This document shows, piece by piece, positions 56,848-64,000 of a stretch of 64,000 nucleotides of DNA. The DNA lies in NCBI GenBank assembly GCA_030433805.1, contig JARUXA010000012.1, forward strand, positions 91,982 through 155,981, read 5' to 3'. This DNA comes from Sphingomonas sp. PsM26. Lineage in GTDB: Bacteria > Pseudomonadota > Alphaproteobacteria > Sphingomonadales > Sphingomonadaceae. Position 1 is the stretch's first letter. Every line of letters begins with the position of its first letter. The notes below the pieces were generated by a model. That model was not told the origin of the DNA and searched no databases. It worked only from the letters and a program-made list of their open reading frames with translations. A program made the position numbers and the translations under genes.

Positions 56848-56980
56848 TCGCGCAATGATCGGAATGCGCGTTTGACGCAGCGCAACATCTTGTGACAGCG
56901 TAATAGGACGATCCTATACGAGTCCCGCGGTCGAATCTTGGCGCGGGCAATTTTCCAGTATCCAGAAAGGGCGTGGGGAC

Positions 56981-58402
56981 ATGGCTAAGACGGGCAACAG
57001 CGCAAACGACGTGCTGAAGATGATCAAGGACCAGGAGATCGAGTGGGTCGATCTGCGGTTCACCGATCCCAAGGGCAAGTGGCAGCATCTGACGATGGTC
57101 GCAGGCGTCGTCGGTGAGGACGAACTGACCGACGGCTTCATGTTCGACGGATCGTCGATCGAGGGCTGGAAGGCGATCAACGAGTCCGACATGATCCTCA
57201 TGCCGGATCTGGATGCAGTGTGGACCGACCCCTTCTCGGCGACCCCAATGCTCATCCTGGTGTGCGACATCGTCGAGCCGTCGACCGGCGAGCTGTATGC
57301 CCGCGATCCGCGCTCGACCGCCAAGCGCGCCGAAGCGTATCTGAAGACGACCGGCATCGGCGACACAATCTTCATCGGTCCGGAAGCCGAGTTCTTCATG
57401 TTCGACAACGTCCAGTTCGAGAACAGCTACGCGACCAGCTATTACAAGATCGACGACATCGAGCTGCCGACCAACACCGGTCGCGAATATGACGGCGGCA
57501 ACCTCGGTCACCGTCCGCGTGCCAAGGGCGGCTATTTCCCCTGCGCGCCGATCGACAGCGCAGTCGACATCCGTGGCGAGATGGTCTCGACCATGCTCGA
57601 AATGGGCCTGCCGTGCGACAAGCATCACCACGAAGTCGCCGCTGGCCAGCACGAACTGGGCCTCACTTTCGGCACGATGACGCTGACCGCGGATCGCATG
57701 CAGATCTACAAATATGTCTGCCACAACGTCGCGCAGGCTTACGGCAAGACGGTCACGTTCATGCCCAAGCCGATCAAGGAAGATAACGGCTCGGGGATGC
57801 ACACGCATCTGTCGATCTGGGACAAGGGCAATCCGCTGTTCGCCGGCAATGGCTATGCGGGTCTGTCGGAGACGTGCCTGTTCTTCATCGGCGGCATCAT
57901 CAAGCATGCCAAGGCAGTGAATGCCTTCACCAACCCGACGACCAACAGCTACAAGCGTCTGGTCCCGGGCTATGAAGCACCGGTGCTGCTCGCTTACTCG
58001 GCGCGCAACCGTTCGGCCTCGTGCCGCATTCCGTACGGCACCGGCCCCAAGGCGAAGCGCGTCGAAGTGCGCTTCCCCGACGCGATGGCGAACCCGTATC
58101 TCTGCTATGCCGCCTTGTTCATGGCGGGCATGGACGGGATCCAGAACCGTATCCACCCGGGTGAGGCAATGGACAAGAACCTGTACGACCTGCCCCCGGC
58201 AGAGCTCGCCGAGGTTCCGACCGTCTGCGGTTCGCTCCGCGAGGCACTCGATTCGCTGGCGGCAGATCACGACTTCCTGCTGAAGGGCGACGTGTTCTCC
58301 AAGGACCAGATCGAATCGTACATCGAGCTCAAGATGCATGACGTGCTGCGCTGGGAAATGACGCCGAGCCCGGTCGAGTTCGATATGTACTACAGCTACT
58401 GA
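56981..58402 (+). CDS. glnA: Glutamine synthetase type I
   Basis: Makes glutamine from glutamate, ammonia and ATP; a dodecamer. 473 residues with the signatures [30 protein letters not shown] (metal-binding Glu), [37 protein letters not shown] and [10 protein letters not shown]. The adenylylation site Tyr is in [11 protein letters not shown], so activity can be turned down by GlnE, as expected for the GSI-beta type. It follows glnB by 133 bases and is followed by a hairpin terminator. Confidence 0.98.
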   Translation: MAKTGNSANDVLKMIKDQEIEWVDLRFTDPKGKWQHLTMVAGVVGEDELTDGFMFDGSSIEGWKAINESDMILMPDLDAVWTDPFSATPMLILVCDIVEPSTGELYARDPRSTAKRAEAYLKTTGIGDTIFIGPEAEFFMFDNVQFENSYATSYYKIDDIELPTNTGREYDGGNLGHRPRAKGGYFPCAPIDSAVDIRGEMVSTMLEMGLPCDKHHHEVAAGQHELGLTFGTMTLTADRMQIYKYVCHNVAQAYGKTVTFMPKPIKEDNGSGMHTHLSIWDKGNPLFAGNGYAGLSETCLFFIGGIIKHAKAVNAFTNPTTNSYKRLVPGYEAPVLLAYSARNRSASCRIPYGTGPKAKRVEVRFPDAMANPYLCYAALFMAGMDGIQNRIHPGEAMDKNLYDLPPAELAEVPTVCGSLREALDSLAADHDFLLKGDVFSKDQIESYIELKMHDVLRWEMTPSPVEFDMYYSY

Positions 58403-58512
58403 GGCGCGGCACGCGCCGGTGCGGACGAGGCGAAGCCAAGTCCGCACAGGAGCTGTCGGCCGGCCTCGCCAGAGCGAGGACCGACGGCGTGGCTTTGCCA
58501 CGACGCGACTTT

Positions 58513-58548
58513 AGAAAGGGCGTCCGGAGCGATCCGGGCGCTCTTTCT
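58513..58548 (+). terminator. Terminator after glnA
   Basis: AGAAAGGGCGTCCGGA, loop GCGA, then TCCGGGCGCTCTTTCT: a stem with a few mismatches and a T-rich 3' arm, about 110 bases after the glnA stop and before trhO. Confidence 0.7.
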
Positions 58549-58612
58549 CTATCAATTGCCCCCGAACCAACCCACATTCCAAACCCGCCCGAAACCCCGT
58601 AAAGCCGCCGCC

Positions 58613-59557
58613 ATGATCAACGTCGCTGCTCTCTACCGTTTCGCCCGCTTCCCCGACCCGCACGCACTGCGCCAGCCGTTGCTCGACCTTTGCACAGAGC
58701 AGGGCATCAGGGGCACGCTGCTCCTCGCGCACGAAGGGATCAACGGAACGATCGCGGGCATCGACGCCGCGATCGAAACCGTGCTCGCACATATCCGAAC
58801 CCTCCCCGACTGCGCGGACATTAAGGTCAAGCATAGCCACGCCGAGACGATGCCGTTCCACCGCATGAAGGTCCGCATCAAGCGCGAGATCGTCACGATG
58901 GGCGAACCCGCGATCGATCCGCTGGGCGGTACGGGCACCTATGTGAAGCCAGCCGACTGGAACGCGTTGATCGACGATCCCGACACGGTCGTGATCGACA
59001 CGCGCAACGCCTATGAAGTCAAGGTCGGGACCTTCGCGCGGGCAATCGACCCCAAGACCGACAGTTTCAGCGACTTTCCCGCCTGGGCCCGCGCGCATCG
59101 CGCCGAGCTGGAGGGCAAGCGGATCGCGATGTTCTGCACCGGCGGGATCCGCTGCGAGAAATCGACCGCGTTCCTCAAGGCCGAGGGACTGACCGACGTC
59201 TTCCACCTCGAAGGCGGCATTCTGAAGTATCTCGAGGAGATCCCGCAGGCACAAAGCCGGTGGGAAGGCGAATGCTTCGTGTTCGACGAGCGCGTCGCGG
59301 TCGGGCACGGGCTCGCGCCGGGAACGCATGGTCTGTGCCGGGCGTGCCGGATGCCCGTATCGCCTGAAGAGCGCGCTTCGCCGCTGTTCGAGGAAGGGAT
59401 CGCTTGCCCCGCCTGCGCAGGCACGCGCGATGAGGCCAGACGCGCAGCCTATGCAGAACGGCATCGGCAAGTGGGGCTGGCACAGCAGCAGGGGCGCGCG
59501 CATGTCGGGGCCGTCGCCCCGAAACGCGATGGTTCGCCCACTAACCCGGAAGAATGA
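58613..59557 (+). CDS. trhO: tRNA uridine(34) hydroxylase TrhO (rhodanese-fold)
   Basis: Oxygen-dependent 5-hydroxylation of U34 in a set of tRNAs. 314 residues: N-terminal acylphosphatase-like part LLAHEGINGTIAGIDAAIET, KVRIKREIVTMG and DPLGGTGTYVKPADWNAL, then a rhodanese domain with VIDTRNAYEVKVGTF and active-site Cys in MFCTGGIRCEKSTAFL, and a C-terminal Cys-rich segment (LCRACRMPV, ACPACAGTRDEAR) that may bind zinc. I chose the ATG at 58613 because the family begins there (MINVAALYRFARF). Confidence 0.95.
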   Translation: MINVAALYRFARFPDPHALRQPLLDLCTEQGIRGTLLLAHEGINGTIAGIDAAIETVLAHIRTLPDCADIKVKHSHAETMPFHRMKVRIKREIVTMGEPAIDPLGGTGTYVKPADWNALIDDPDTVVIDTRNAYEVKVGTFARAIDPKTDSFSDFPAWARAHRAELEGKRIAMFCTGGIRCEKSTAFLKAEGLTDVFHLEGGILKYLEEIPQAQSRWEGECFVFDERVAVGHGLAPGTHGLCRACRMPVSPEERASPLFEEGIACPACAGTRDEARRAAYAERHRQVGLAQQQGRAHVGAVAPKRDGSPTNPEE

Positions 59558-59652
59558 CGCGTTTCCTCCCGCGTTGGGACTAGCGTAAATCCCGCGCACA
59601 TGGCTTGTGCGGCGCGCGGCAATGTTCGGCCGCTTTGTACGCGAGAGTTCCG

Positions 59653-61152
59653 ATGATTCCGTCTACCGTTGGCCGCCTTGCCGTGGCGACGTCCGCGACC
59701 GCCTTGTGCTTCGCGCAGCCCTCATTCGCGCAGCAGGTCGACATCGGTGCCCCTGCCCCGCCGCCAGCCCCGGATGCCCCGGCCGCGCAACCGCCCGCCA
59801 ACGACAGCCAGAAACCCGCGACCGAACCCGCCGGCCCATCCGGCCCGAACACACCCAGCGAAACCACCGCGCCCGCCAGGCGGCGGGTGCCAGGCCGCAT
59901 GCAGCGTCCGCGCAACACGCTGTTCAATCCGCAGATCGGCGATACGCAGAGCAGTGCCCCGCCCGGGCTGTTCGCCGACTGGCGGCATGCACGGACCTGG
60001 CTGGGGGATCGTGGCTTCGATGTCTCCGCGCGCTATGCGTCGGAAAGCGGGTATAACGTCACCGGCGGCCAGCGCAGGAAGCTGACCGAAACCGGTCAGG
60101 TCGATTTTGGCGCAAAGATCGACATGGCCAAGATCGCCGGGATTGATGGTGGCACGTTGCAAGCGACCTTCACATGGCGCCGCGGGCGCAACCTGTCCGA
60201 CGATGCCGGGCTCGGCACCTTGCAGCAGGTGCAGGAAGTGTTCGGCCGCGGCCAGACCGTCCGCGTCACGGAATTATGGTATGAACAGAAGATCGGCGAG
60301 ACGATCGAGGTGAAGGTCGGCCGGACCAATCCGGGCGCCGATTTCGCAGGCTTCTCCTGCCATTTCCAGAACCTGTCCTTCTGCGGCGCGCAGCCCGGCA
60401 ATCTCGTCGGCGATTATTGGTACAACTGGCCGGTCAGCCAGTGGGGCGGGCGGCTGCATGTCGACGTCGGTAGCGGGGCCTATGTCCAGCTCGGCGCGTA
60501 TGAGGTCAATCCGCTCAACCTCAAGAACAATTTCTTCGTCGCGCGCTGGCATGGCGCGACCGGCGCGCTCATTCCGGTGGAGGCCGGCTGGACCCGGCTT
60601 GGCGATACCGGGCATGTCGGATCGTACAAGGTCGGCGCCTGGTATTCGACCGCCAACGGCGACGACGTGCTGCTCGACCGCAACCGCCGTCCGATTGCGA
60701 TCACCGGCCTCGCGCCATTGCAGCGTTCCGGGCGGTACGGCGTCTACGCCACCCTCCAACAGCAGATCAGCGGAACCTCCAAGGACGGCAAGGCGCTGAC
60801 AGGGCTCGGAGTCTTCGCCAATGTGACGCAGGCGGACCGCGCGACCAGCGTGACCGACAATCAGGCAACGCTCGGGATTTTCTACAAGGGTTTGCTGCCC
60901 GGGCTCGAAGGGGACGTGCTGGGCGTCGCGATCGGGCGTACCAACGTCAATGGCCGCGCCGCCGCAGGGGACCGCCTGATCCCGGGAACGCCAGTGCGCG
61001 ATGCCGAATATGCCGCCGAACTCTATTACAGCCTGACGCCGGTCGCCTGGCTCGAGCTTCAGCCCAACGTCCAGTGGATCCACCAACCGGGTGGCGTGCG
61101 AACGCGCGGTAACGTGACCGTACTCGGGCTAAAAGCGGCCCTGACGCTGTAA
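59653..61152 (+). CDS. OprB-type carbohydrate-selective porin
   Basis: 499 residues: signal peptide MIPSTVGRLAVATSATALCF to SFAQ, a ~60-residue Pro/Ala-rich linker, then a barrel of the OprB family: DWRHARTWLGDRGFDVSARY near the start, TEVKV-type strands such as TIEVKVGRTNPGADFAGFSC, and FQNLSFCGAQPGNLVGDYWY. It ends VTVLGLKAALTL. OprB porins let sugars cross the outer membrane. The first in-frame start at 59605 lacks a signal peptide, so the ATG at 59653 is preferred. It stands alone and may serve the sugar locus at 26-40 kb or general uptake. Confidence 0.9.
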   Translation: MIPSTVGRLAVATSATALCFAQPSFAQQVDIGAPAPPPAPDAPAAQPPANDSQKPATEPAGPSGPNTPSETTAPARRRVPGRMQRPRNTLFNPQIGDTQSSAPPGLFADWRHARTWLGDRGFDVSARYASESGYNVTGGQRRKLTETGQVDFGAKIDMAKIAGIDGGTLQATFTWRRGRNLSDDAGLGTLQQVQEVFGRGQTVRVTELWYEQKIGETIEVKVGRTNPGADFAGFSCHFQNLSFCGAQPGNLVGDYWYNWPVSQWGGRLHVDVGSGAYVQLGAYEVNPLNLKNNFFVARWHGATGALIPVEAGWTRLGDTGHVGSYKVGAWYSTANGDDVLLDRNRRPIAITGLAPLQRSGRYGVYATLQQQISGTSKDGKALTGLGVFANVTQADRATSVTDNQATLGIFYKGLLPGLEGDVLGVAIGRTNVNGRAAAGDRLIPGTPVRDAEYAAELYYSLTPVAWLELQPNVQWIHQPGGVRTRGNVTVLGLKAALTL

Positions 61153-61211
61153 CCGTCCGTCTAGTTCCGACCGATCGCACGCTGACAGCACCGTGCGATC
61201 GTCGCCACAAC

Positions 61212-61246
61212 AAGAAAGGGCGGAGGATGTTGCCATCCCCCGCCCC
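61212..61246 (-). terminator. Terminator of the outer-membrane protein gene
   Basis: On the minus strand GGCGGGGGATG, loop GCAA, CATCCTCCGCC then CTTTCTTG: an 11-pair stem with one wobble and a T-rich tail, about 30 bases after the stop. It also lies between two convergent genes and could stop the porin transcript from the other side. Confidence 0.8.
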
Positions 61247-61275
61247 CTCAAGGCTGTCCGACTATTCGGAAAATA

Positions 61276-61947
61276 TTAGAAGTGCGTGATCACGCCCAGC
61301 ATCGGACGGAAGCTGTGGAAGTCACCGAACGTGTTGACTTCTGCACGGATGCGGAAGCCGGCGTTGCCGGTGATGCCCTGAAGGCCGATGTCCTTCGGAC
61401 CGAACTCGGTGCCGATGCCGTAGGTGACGCCGTCGACCTTCTTGTTGTTGCGGTCGCCGCTGACGAAGGCGGGGTAGTTGTCGAAATCGACCCACTGATA
61501 GCCGACCTTGCCGTAGAACATGCCGCTATCGCCAGCGCGAACGCCGAAACGGCCTGCTGCGCCATATTCCCAATCGATGTTGCCGGAAACGCCCTTAGCG
61601 ACGTTACCTTCTGCACCGACGAAGACCGGGCCGAGCGGAACGTTGAAGCCGACGACGCCCTGAACCAGCGCGCCTGCGAGACGGTAGTTGTTGCGCAGCG
61701 TGCCGTTCGAGTTGATCGCCTGCGGGATGCCGTGGTTCGGTTCGTTGTCGAACTGCTCCCAGCCGCCCATCACGCCGACATAAGGCTCGATGCCGAATGC
61801 GCGCGTGCCGTCGGGTGCCTGCGGGGCGGTGTCAGCAGGTGCTGCCATCGCGGTGTCGGCAGGAGCGGCAGGTGCCATGTCCTGTGCGAAGACCGGGGCT
61901 GCGAAGAGGACGCCAGCGGCTGCGGCGGCAAGCTTGAGTGTACGCAT
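61276..61947 (-). CDS. Small outer-membrane beta-barrel protein (OmpA/opacity-like)
   Basis: 223 residues with signal peptide MRTLKLAAAAAGVLFAAPVF, cleaved after AQ. An Ala/Pro/Met/Asp-rich linker (APADTAMAAPADTAPQAP) precedes an 8-strand-type barrel (FGIEPYVGVMGGWEQFDNEP, LGPVFVGAEGNVAKG, GMFYGKVGYQWVDFDNYPAF, ending FRPMLGVITHF). The terminal Phe fits barrel assembly. The ATG at 61947 has GAGG nine bases upstream. No OmpA-type peptidoglycan domain. Similar small barrels are abundant structural proteins in sphingomonads; function otherwise unknown. Confidence 0.88.
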   Translation of the reverse strand: MRTLKLAAAAAGVLFAAPVFAQDMAPAAPADTAMAAPADTAPQAPDGTRAFGIEPYVGVMGGWEQFDNEPNHGIPQAINSNGTLRNNYRLAGALVQGVVGFNVPLGPVFVGAEGNVAKGVSGNIDWEYGAAGRFGVRAGDSGMFYGKVGYQWVDFDNYPAFVSGDRNNKKVDGVTYGIGTEFGPKDIGLQGITGNAGFRIRAEVNTFGDFHSFRPMLGVITHF

Positions 61948-62247
61948 TTGTAATGGCCTCATGATTTGGCAGTTGGATCGCACCCGGGGGATGCGTCGGG
62001 TGTCCCGTAGCGGGTTGAACTTAATTGTCCGCAGGTTGTTGCATCGCGGCGGAATTAAAATCGCGAAACGCGGATCTGTCACATTTGTGCAACGCTTTCT
62101 TTCAAAAGCCTGAACAAAATGCGGCACGATCATGGCGTCGGTTGGGGGAGAATGTGATGAAGTGCCCCGCAGTCACGACGACCGGATGATCACCACCCGA
62201 TTCGCCGTTTCGGAGAGACACATTCCCCCTGCAGGGTTCACCGGCGA
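61948..62247. other. Gene-free region upstream of the small barrel gene
   Basis: 300 bases between the end of proS and the start of the outer-membrane gene, both on the minus strand. No coding frame is convincing. The relatively AT-rich part at about 62020-62120, with TTGCACAAATGTGACAG on the minus strand, is the likely promoter and leader of the outer-membrane gene. I see no clear terminator for proS here. Confidence 0.5.
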
Positions 62248-63780
62248 TCAGTAGGCGCGACCGATCAGCACGCGTTCGACCGCAGGCTCACCCGTGAAGA
62301 TGCACGTCCCTGCCGGCGCTGCCTGTTCCATCGGCGCGTTGCGGATCGTCAGCTTGAGCGCCTTCAGGCGCGCAACCACCGCATCGAGTGCGGCGCCGGT
62401 CGGGCGCGACCACTGTACCTCTAGCCAGCCGGGGTTTTTCACGCCGTCGGCAAAGTGCGTTTCCACGGCCGCAAAGTCCGCCGCCTGCGTAATGCTCGCG
62501 TCGAGCCGCGCCCGCGCCTCGCTGTGGAGCGATGCCTGAATGTCCTCGAGAATCGCAGCCGCCGCAGCAACGAAGTCGCCCCGCGCGATGACGGCGCTGT
62601 CGAGCTTGCCGTCCTCGCGGTACAGCCGATCGCGGCGGATCACCGAGACGTTGCCACCGGACACGTCGCGCCCGCCGACCTCGATCACGATCGGCGCGCC
62701 CTTCTTGACCCAGCCCCAGCGCTTGGTCGCGGTCTTGCCGAACTTGAGGTCGAGCAGCGCGCGTACGGGTTCACCCAGCGCGGTTTGCTGCGCGAGCTCC
62801 GCCTGCAACGCCTTGCAATAGTCGACGATCGCGGCGTCCTCGGGGCTTTCGCGCAGCATCGGCACGATCACGATCTGCCACGGCGCGATCCGCGGCGGGA
62901 CGCGCAAGCCATCGTCGTCGCCGTGGACCATGATCACGCCGCCGATCATCCGCGTCGACACGCCCCAGCTCGTCGTATTGGCGAGCTCGAACACCCCTTC
63001 GGCATTCTGGAACTTGATGTCCTGCGCGTGTGCGAAGTTGGTGCCGAGGAAATGCGAGGTACCCGCCTGGAGCGCCTTGCCGTCCTGCATCATCGCCTCG
63101 ATGCTGTAAGTCGCGACCGCGCCGGGAAAACGTTCGTTCTCGGGCTTCTCGCCCGCCACTACCGGCAGCGCGAGGCACGTTTCGGAGAACTCGCGATAGA
63201 CCTCGAGCATCTTGAGCGTCTCCTCACGCGCCTCATCCGCGCTGACATGGGCGGTATGCCCTTCCTGCCACAGGAACTCGCTGGTGCGCAGGAACATCCG
63301 CGTGCGCATCTCCCAGCGGACGACGTTCGCCCATTGGTTGATCAGGACGGGCAGATCGCGCCACGACTGAACCCAGCGCGCGAACGCCGCGCCGATCACC
63401 ATTTCCGACGTCGGCCGCACGACGAGCGGCTCTTCGAGCTTTGCCTCGGGATCGGGGATCAACCGTCCGAGACCGTCCGCCTTCAGACGGTGATGCGTGA
63501 CGACCGCCATTTCCTTGGCGAAGCCTTCGACATGCTCGGCTTCCTTCTCGAAATAGGAGAGCGGGATGAACAGCGGGAAATAGCAATTCTCATGCCCCGT
63601 CGCCTTGATCCGGTCGTCGAGCAGACGCTGAATCCGCTCCCAGATGCCATAGCCCCACGGCCGGATGACCATGCAGCCCCGCACGCCGGATTCCTCGGCG
63701 AGGTCGGCCTCGGTGATGACGGACTGGTACCAGGCAGAAAAGTCGGCCTCGCGGGTGACGGGAAGTGCGCGTTTGATCAT
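62248..63780 (-). CDS. proS: Prolyl-tRNA synthetase, archaeal/eukaryote-like type
   Basis: Charges tRNA-Pro with proline. 510 residues. It begins ALPVTREADFSAWYQSVITE and carries GCMVIRPWGYGIWERIQRLL, the class II motif 2 region RWEMRTRMFLRTSEFLWQEG and HTAHVSADEA, and the SHFLGTNFAHAQDIKFQNAE block; it ends AGTCIFTGEPAVERVLIGRAY. The compact form without the bacterial editing insertion, and the extra C-terminal domain ending in Tyr, mark the archaeal/eukaryote-like ProRS, not the ~440-residue form more usual in alphaproteobacteria. It may be the only ProRS or a second copy. Base usage does not stand out from its neighbours. Confidence 0.95.
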   Translation of the reverse strand: MIKRALPVTREADFSAWYQSVITEADLAEESGVRGCMVIRPWGYGIWERIQRLLDDRIKATGHENCYFPLFIPLSYFEKEAEHVEGFAKEMAVVTHHRLKADGLGRLIPDPEAKLEEPLVVRPTSEMVIGAAFARWVQSWRDLPVLINQWANVVRWEMRTRMFLRTSEFLWQEGHTAHVSADEAREETLKMLEVYREFSETCLALPVVAGEKPENERFPGAVATYSIEAMMQDGKALQAGTSHFLGTNFAHAQDIKFQNAEGVFELANTTSWGVSTRMIGGVIMVHGDDDGLRVPPRIAPWQIVIVPMLRESPEDAAIVDYCKALQAELAQQTALGEPVRALLDLKFGKTATKRWGWVKKGAPIVIEVGGRDVSGGNVSVIRRDRLYREDGKLDSAVIARGDFVAAAAAILEDIQASLHSEARARLDASITQAADFAAVETHFADGVKNPGWLEVQWSRPTGAALDAVVARLKALKLTIRNAPMEQAAPAGTCIFTGEPAVERVLIGRAY

Positions 63781-63848
63781 GACCGCGCGGATAGCGGGAA
63801 ATGCGGGCGTGGCAAAGCCCGGCGAGGGTCTGCGTGCACTATACTTGG

Positions 63849-63870
63849 CCCCTCCCCTTCAGGGGAGGGG
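63849..63870. repeat. C/T-rich palindrome
   Basis: A perfect 22-base palindrome-like hairpin (CCCCTCCCCT, TC, AGGGGAGGGG), followed by TCGGGGGTGGGG. It belongs to the same kind of element as the cluster at 4200-4412 and lies upstream of proS. Confidence 0.6.
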
Positions 63871-63916
63871 TCGGGGGTGGGGCAGTGCCTCGCAGAGAGT
63901 TTGGCGCTGCTGGACC

Positions 63917-64000
<84 letters not shown>

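Overview
The window looks like a chromosomal segment of an aerobic alphaproteobacterium of the Sphingomonadales, most likely Sphingomonas or a close relative. The grounds are the high GC content, four TonB-dependent receptors, a DivL-type pseudo-kinase carrying Tyr in place of the phospho-acceptor His, the gene order tsaE-amgK-murU-addB-addA-trxA, a CC0125/CC1285-type lipoprotein, and paired palindromic repeats between genes. This is recognition from sequence alone; no database search was run. The last ~85 bases are pure G/C homopolymer and look like a contig-end artefact.

Region by region. 1-5.7 kb: the 3' end of a Gly-rich lipoprotein gene, secA, a small membrane protein, a repeat-filled gap, and argJ. 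5.8-20.3 kb (minus strand): a housekeeping block reading yqgE, ahcY, divL, then an inserted ccdAB toxin-antitoxin pair, then tsaE (tRNA t6A), amgK and murU (peptidoglycan sugar recycling), addB and addA (double-strand break repair) and trxA. Many junctions overlap, so much of this block is translationally coupled. 20.3-23.3 kb (plus): a peroxiredoxin, two small membrane proteins and AMP nucleosidase. 23.4-25.8 kb: a TonB-dependent receptor.

26-39.8 kb is the most distinctive accessory region, and I read it as a carbohydrate-use locus. It holds a CoA-transferase, a Tat-exported glucose-fructose-oxidoreductase-like enzyme, an orphan LuxR-type HTH protein, a FadR/GntR regulator, gluconokinase, and two ~1018-residue paralogues. 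Each paralogue has two beta-helix (GH55/pectate-lyase-3-like) domains and a C-terminal SMP-30/gluconolactonase-like propeller, and the two flank a TonB-dependent receptor. An inferred scheme is uptake and cleavage of a glucan, periplasmic oxidation of glucose to gluconolactone and gluconate, and phosphorylation to 6-phosphogluconate.

39.9-52.1 kb: tRNA-Gly(CCC), an SDR-GH15-SDR operon divergent from an Orn/Lys/Arg-decarboxylase-fold PLP enzyme, a single-domain response regulator beside a blue-light LOV-PAS-HWE histidine kinase, a DUF2252 protein, a GAF-PAS-GGDEF protein and an FUSC-type membrane protein. 52.1-63.8 kb: a TonB receptor-lipoprotein-molybdopterin-binding protein operon, map, glnB-glnA with a sigma-54-like site, the tRNA hydroxylase trhO, an OprB-type porin, a small outer-membrane beta-barrel protein, and a prolyl-tRNA synthetase of the archaeal/eukaryote-like type.
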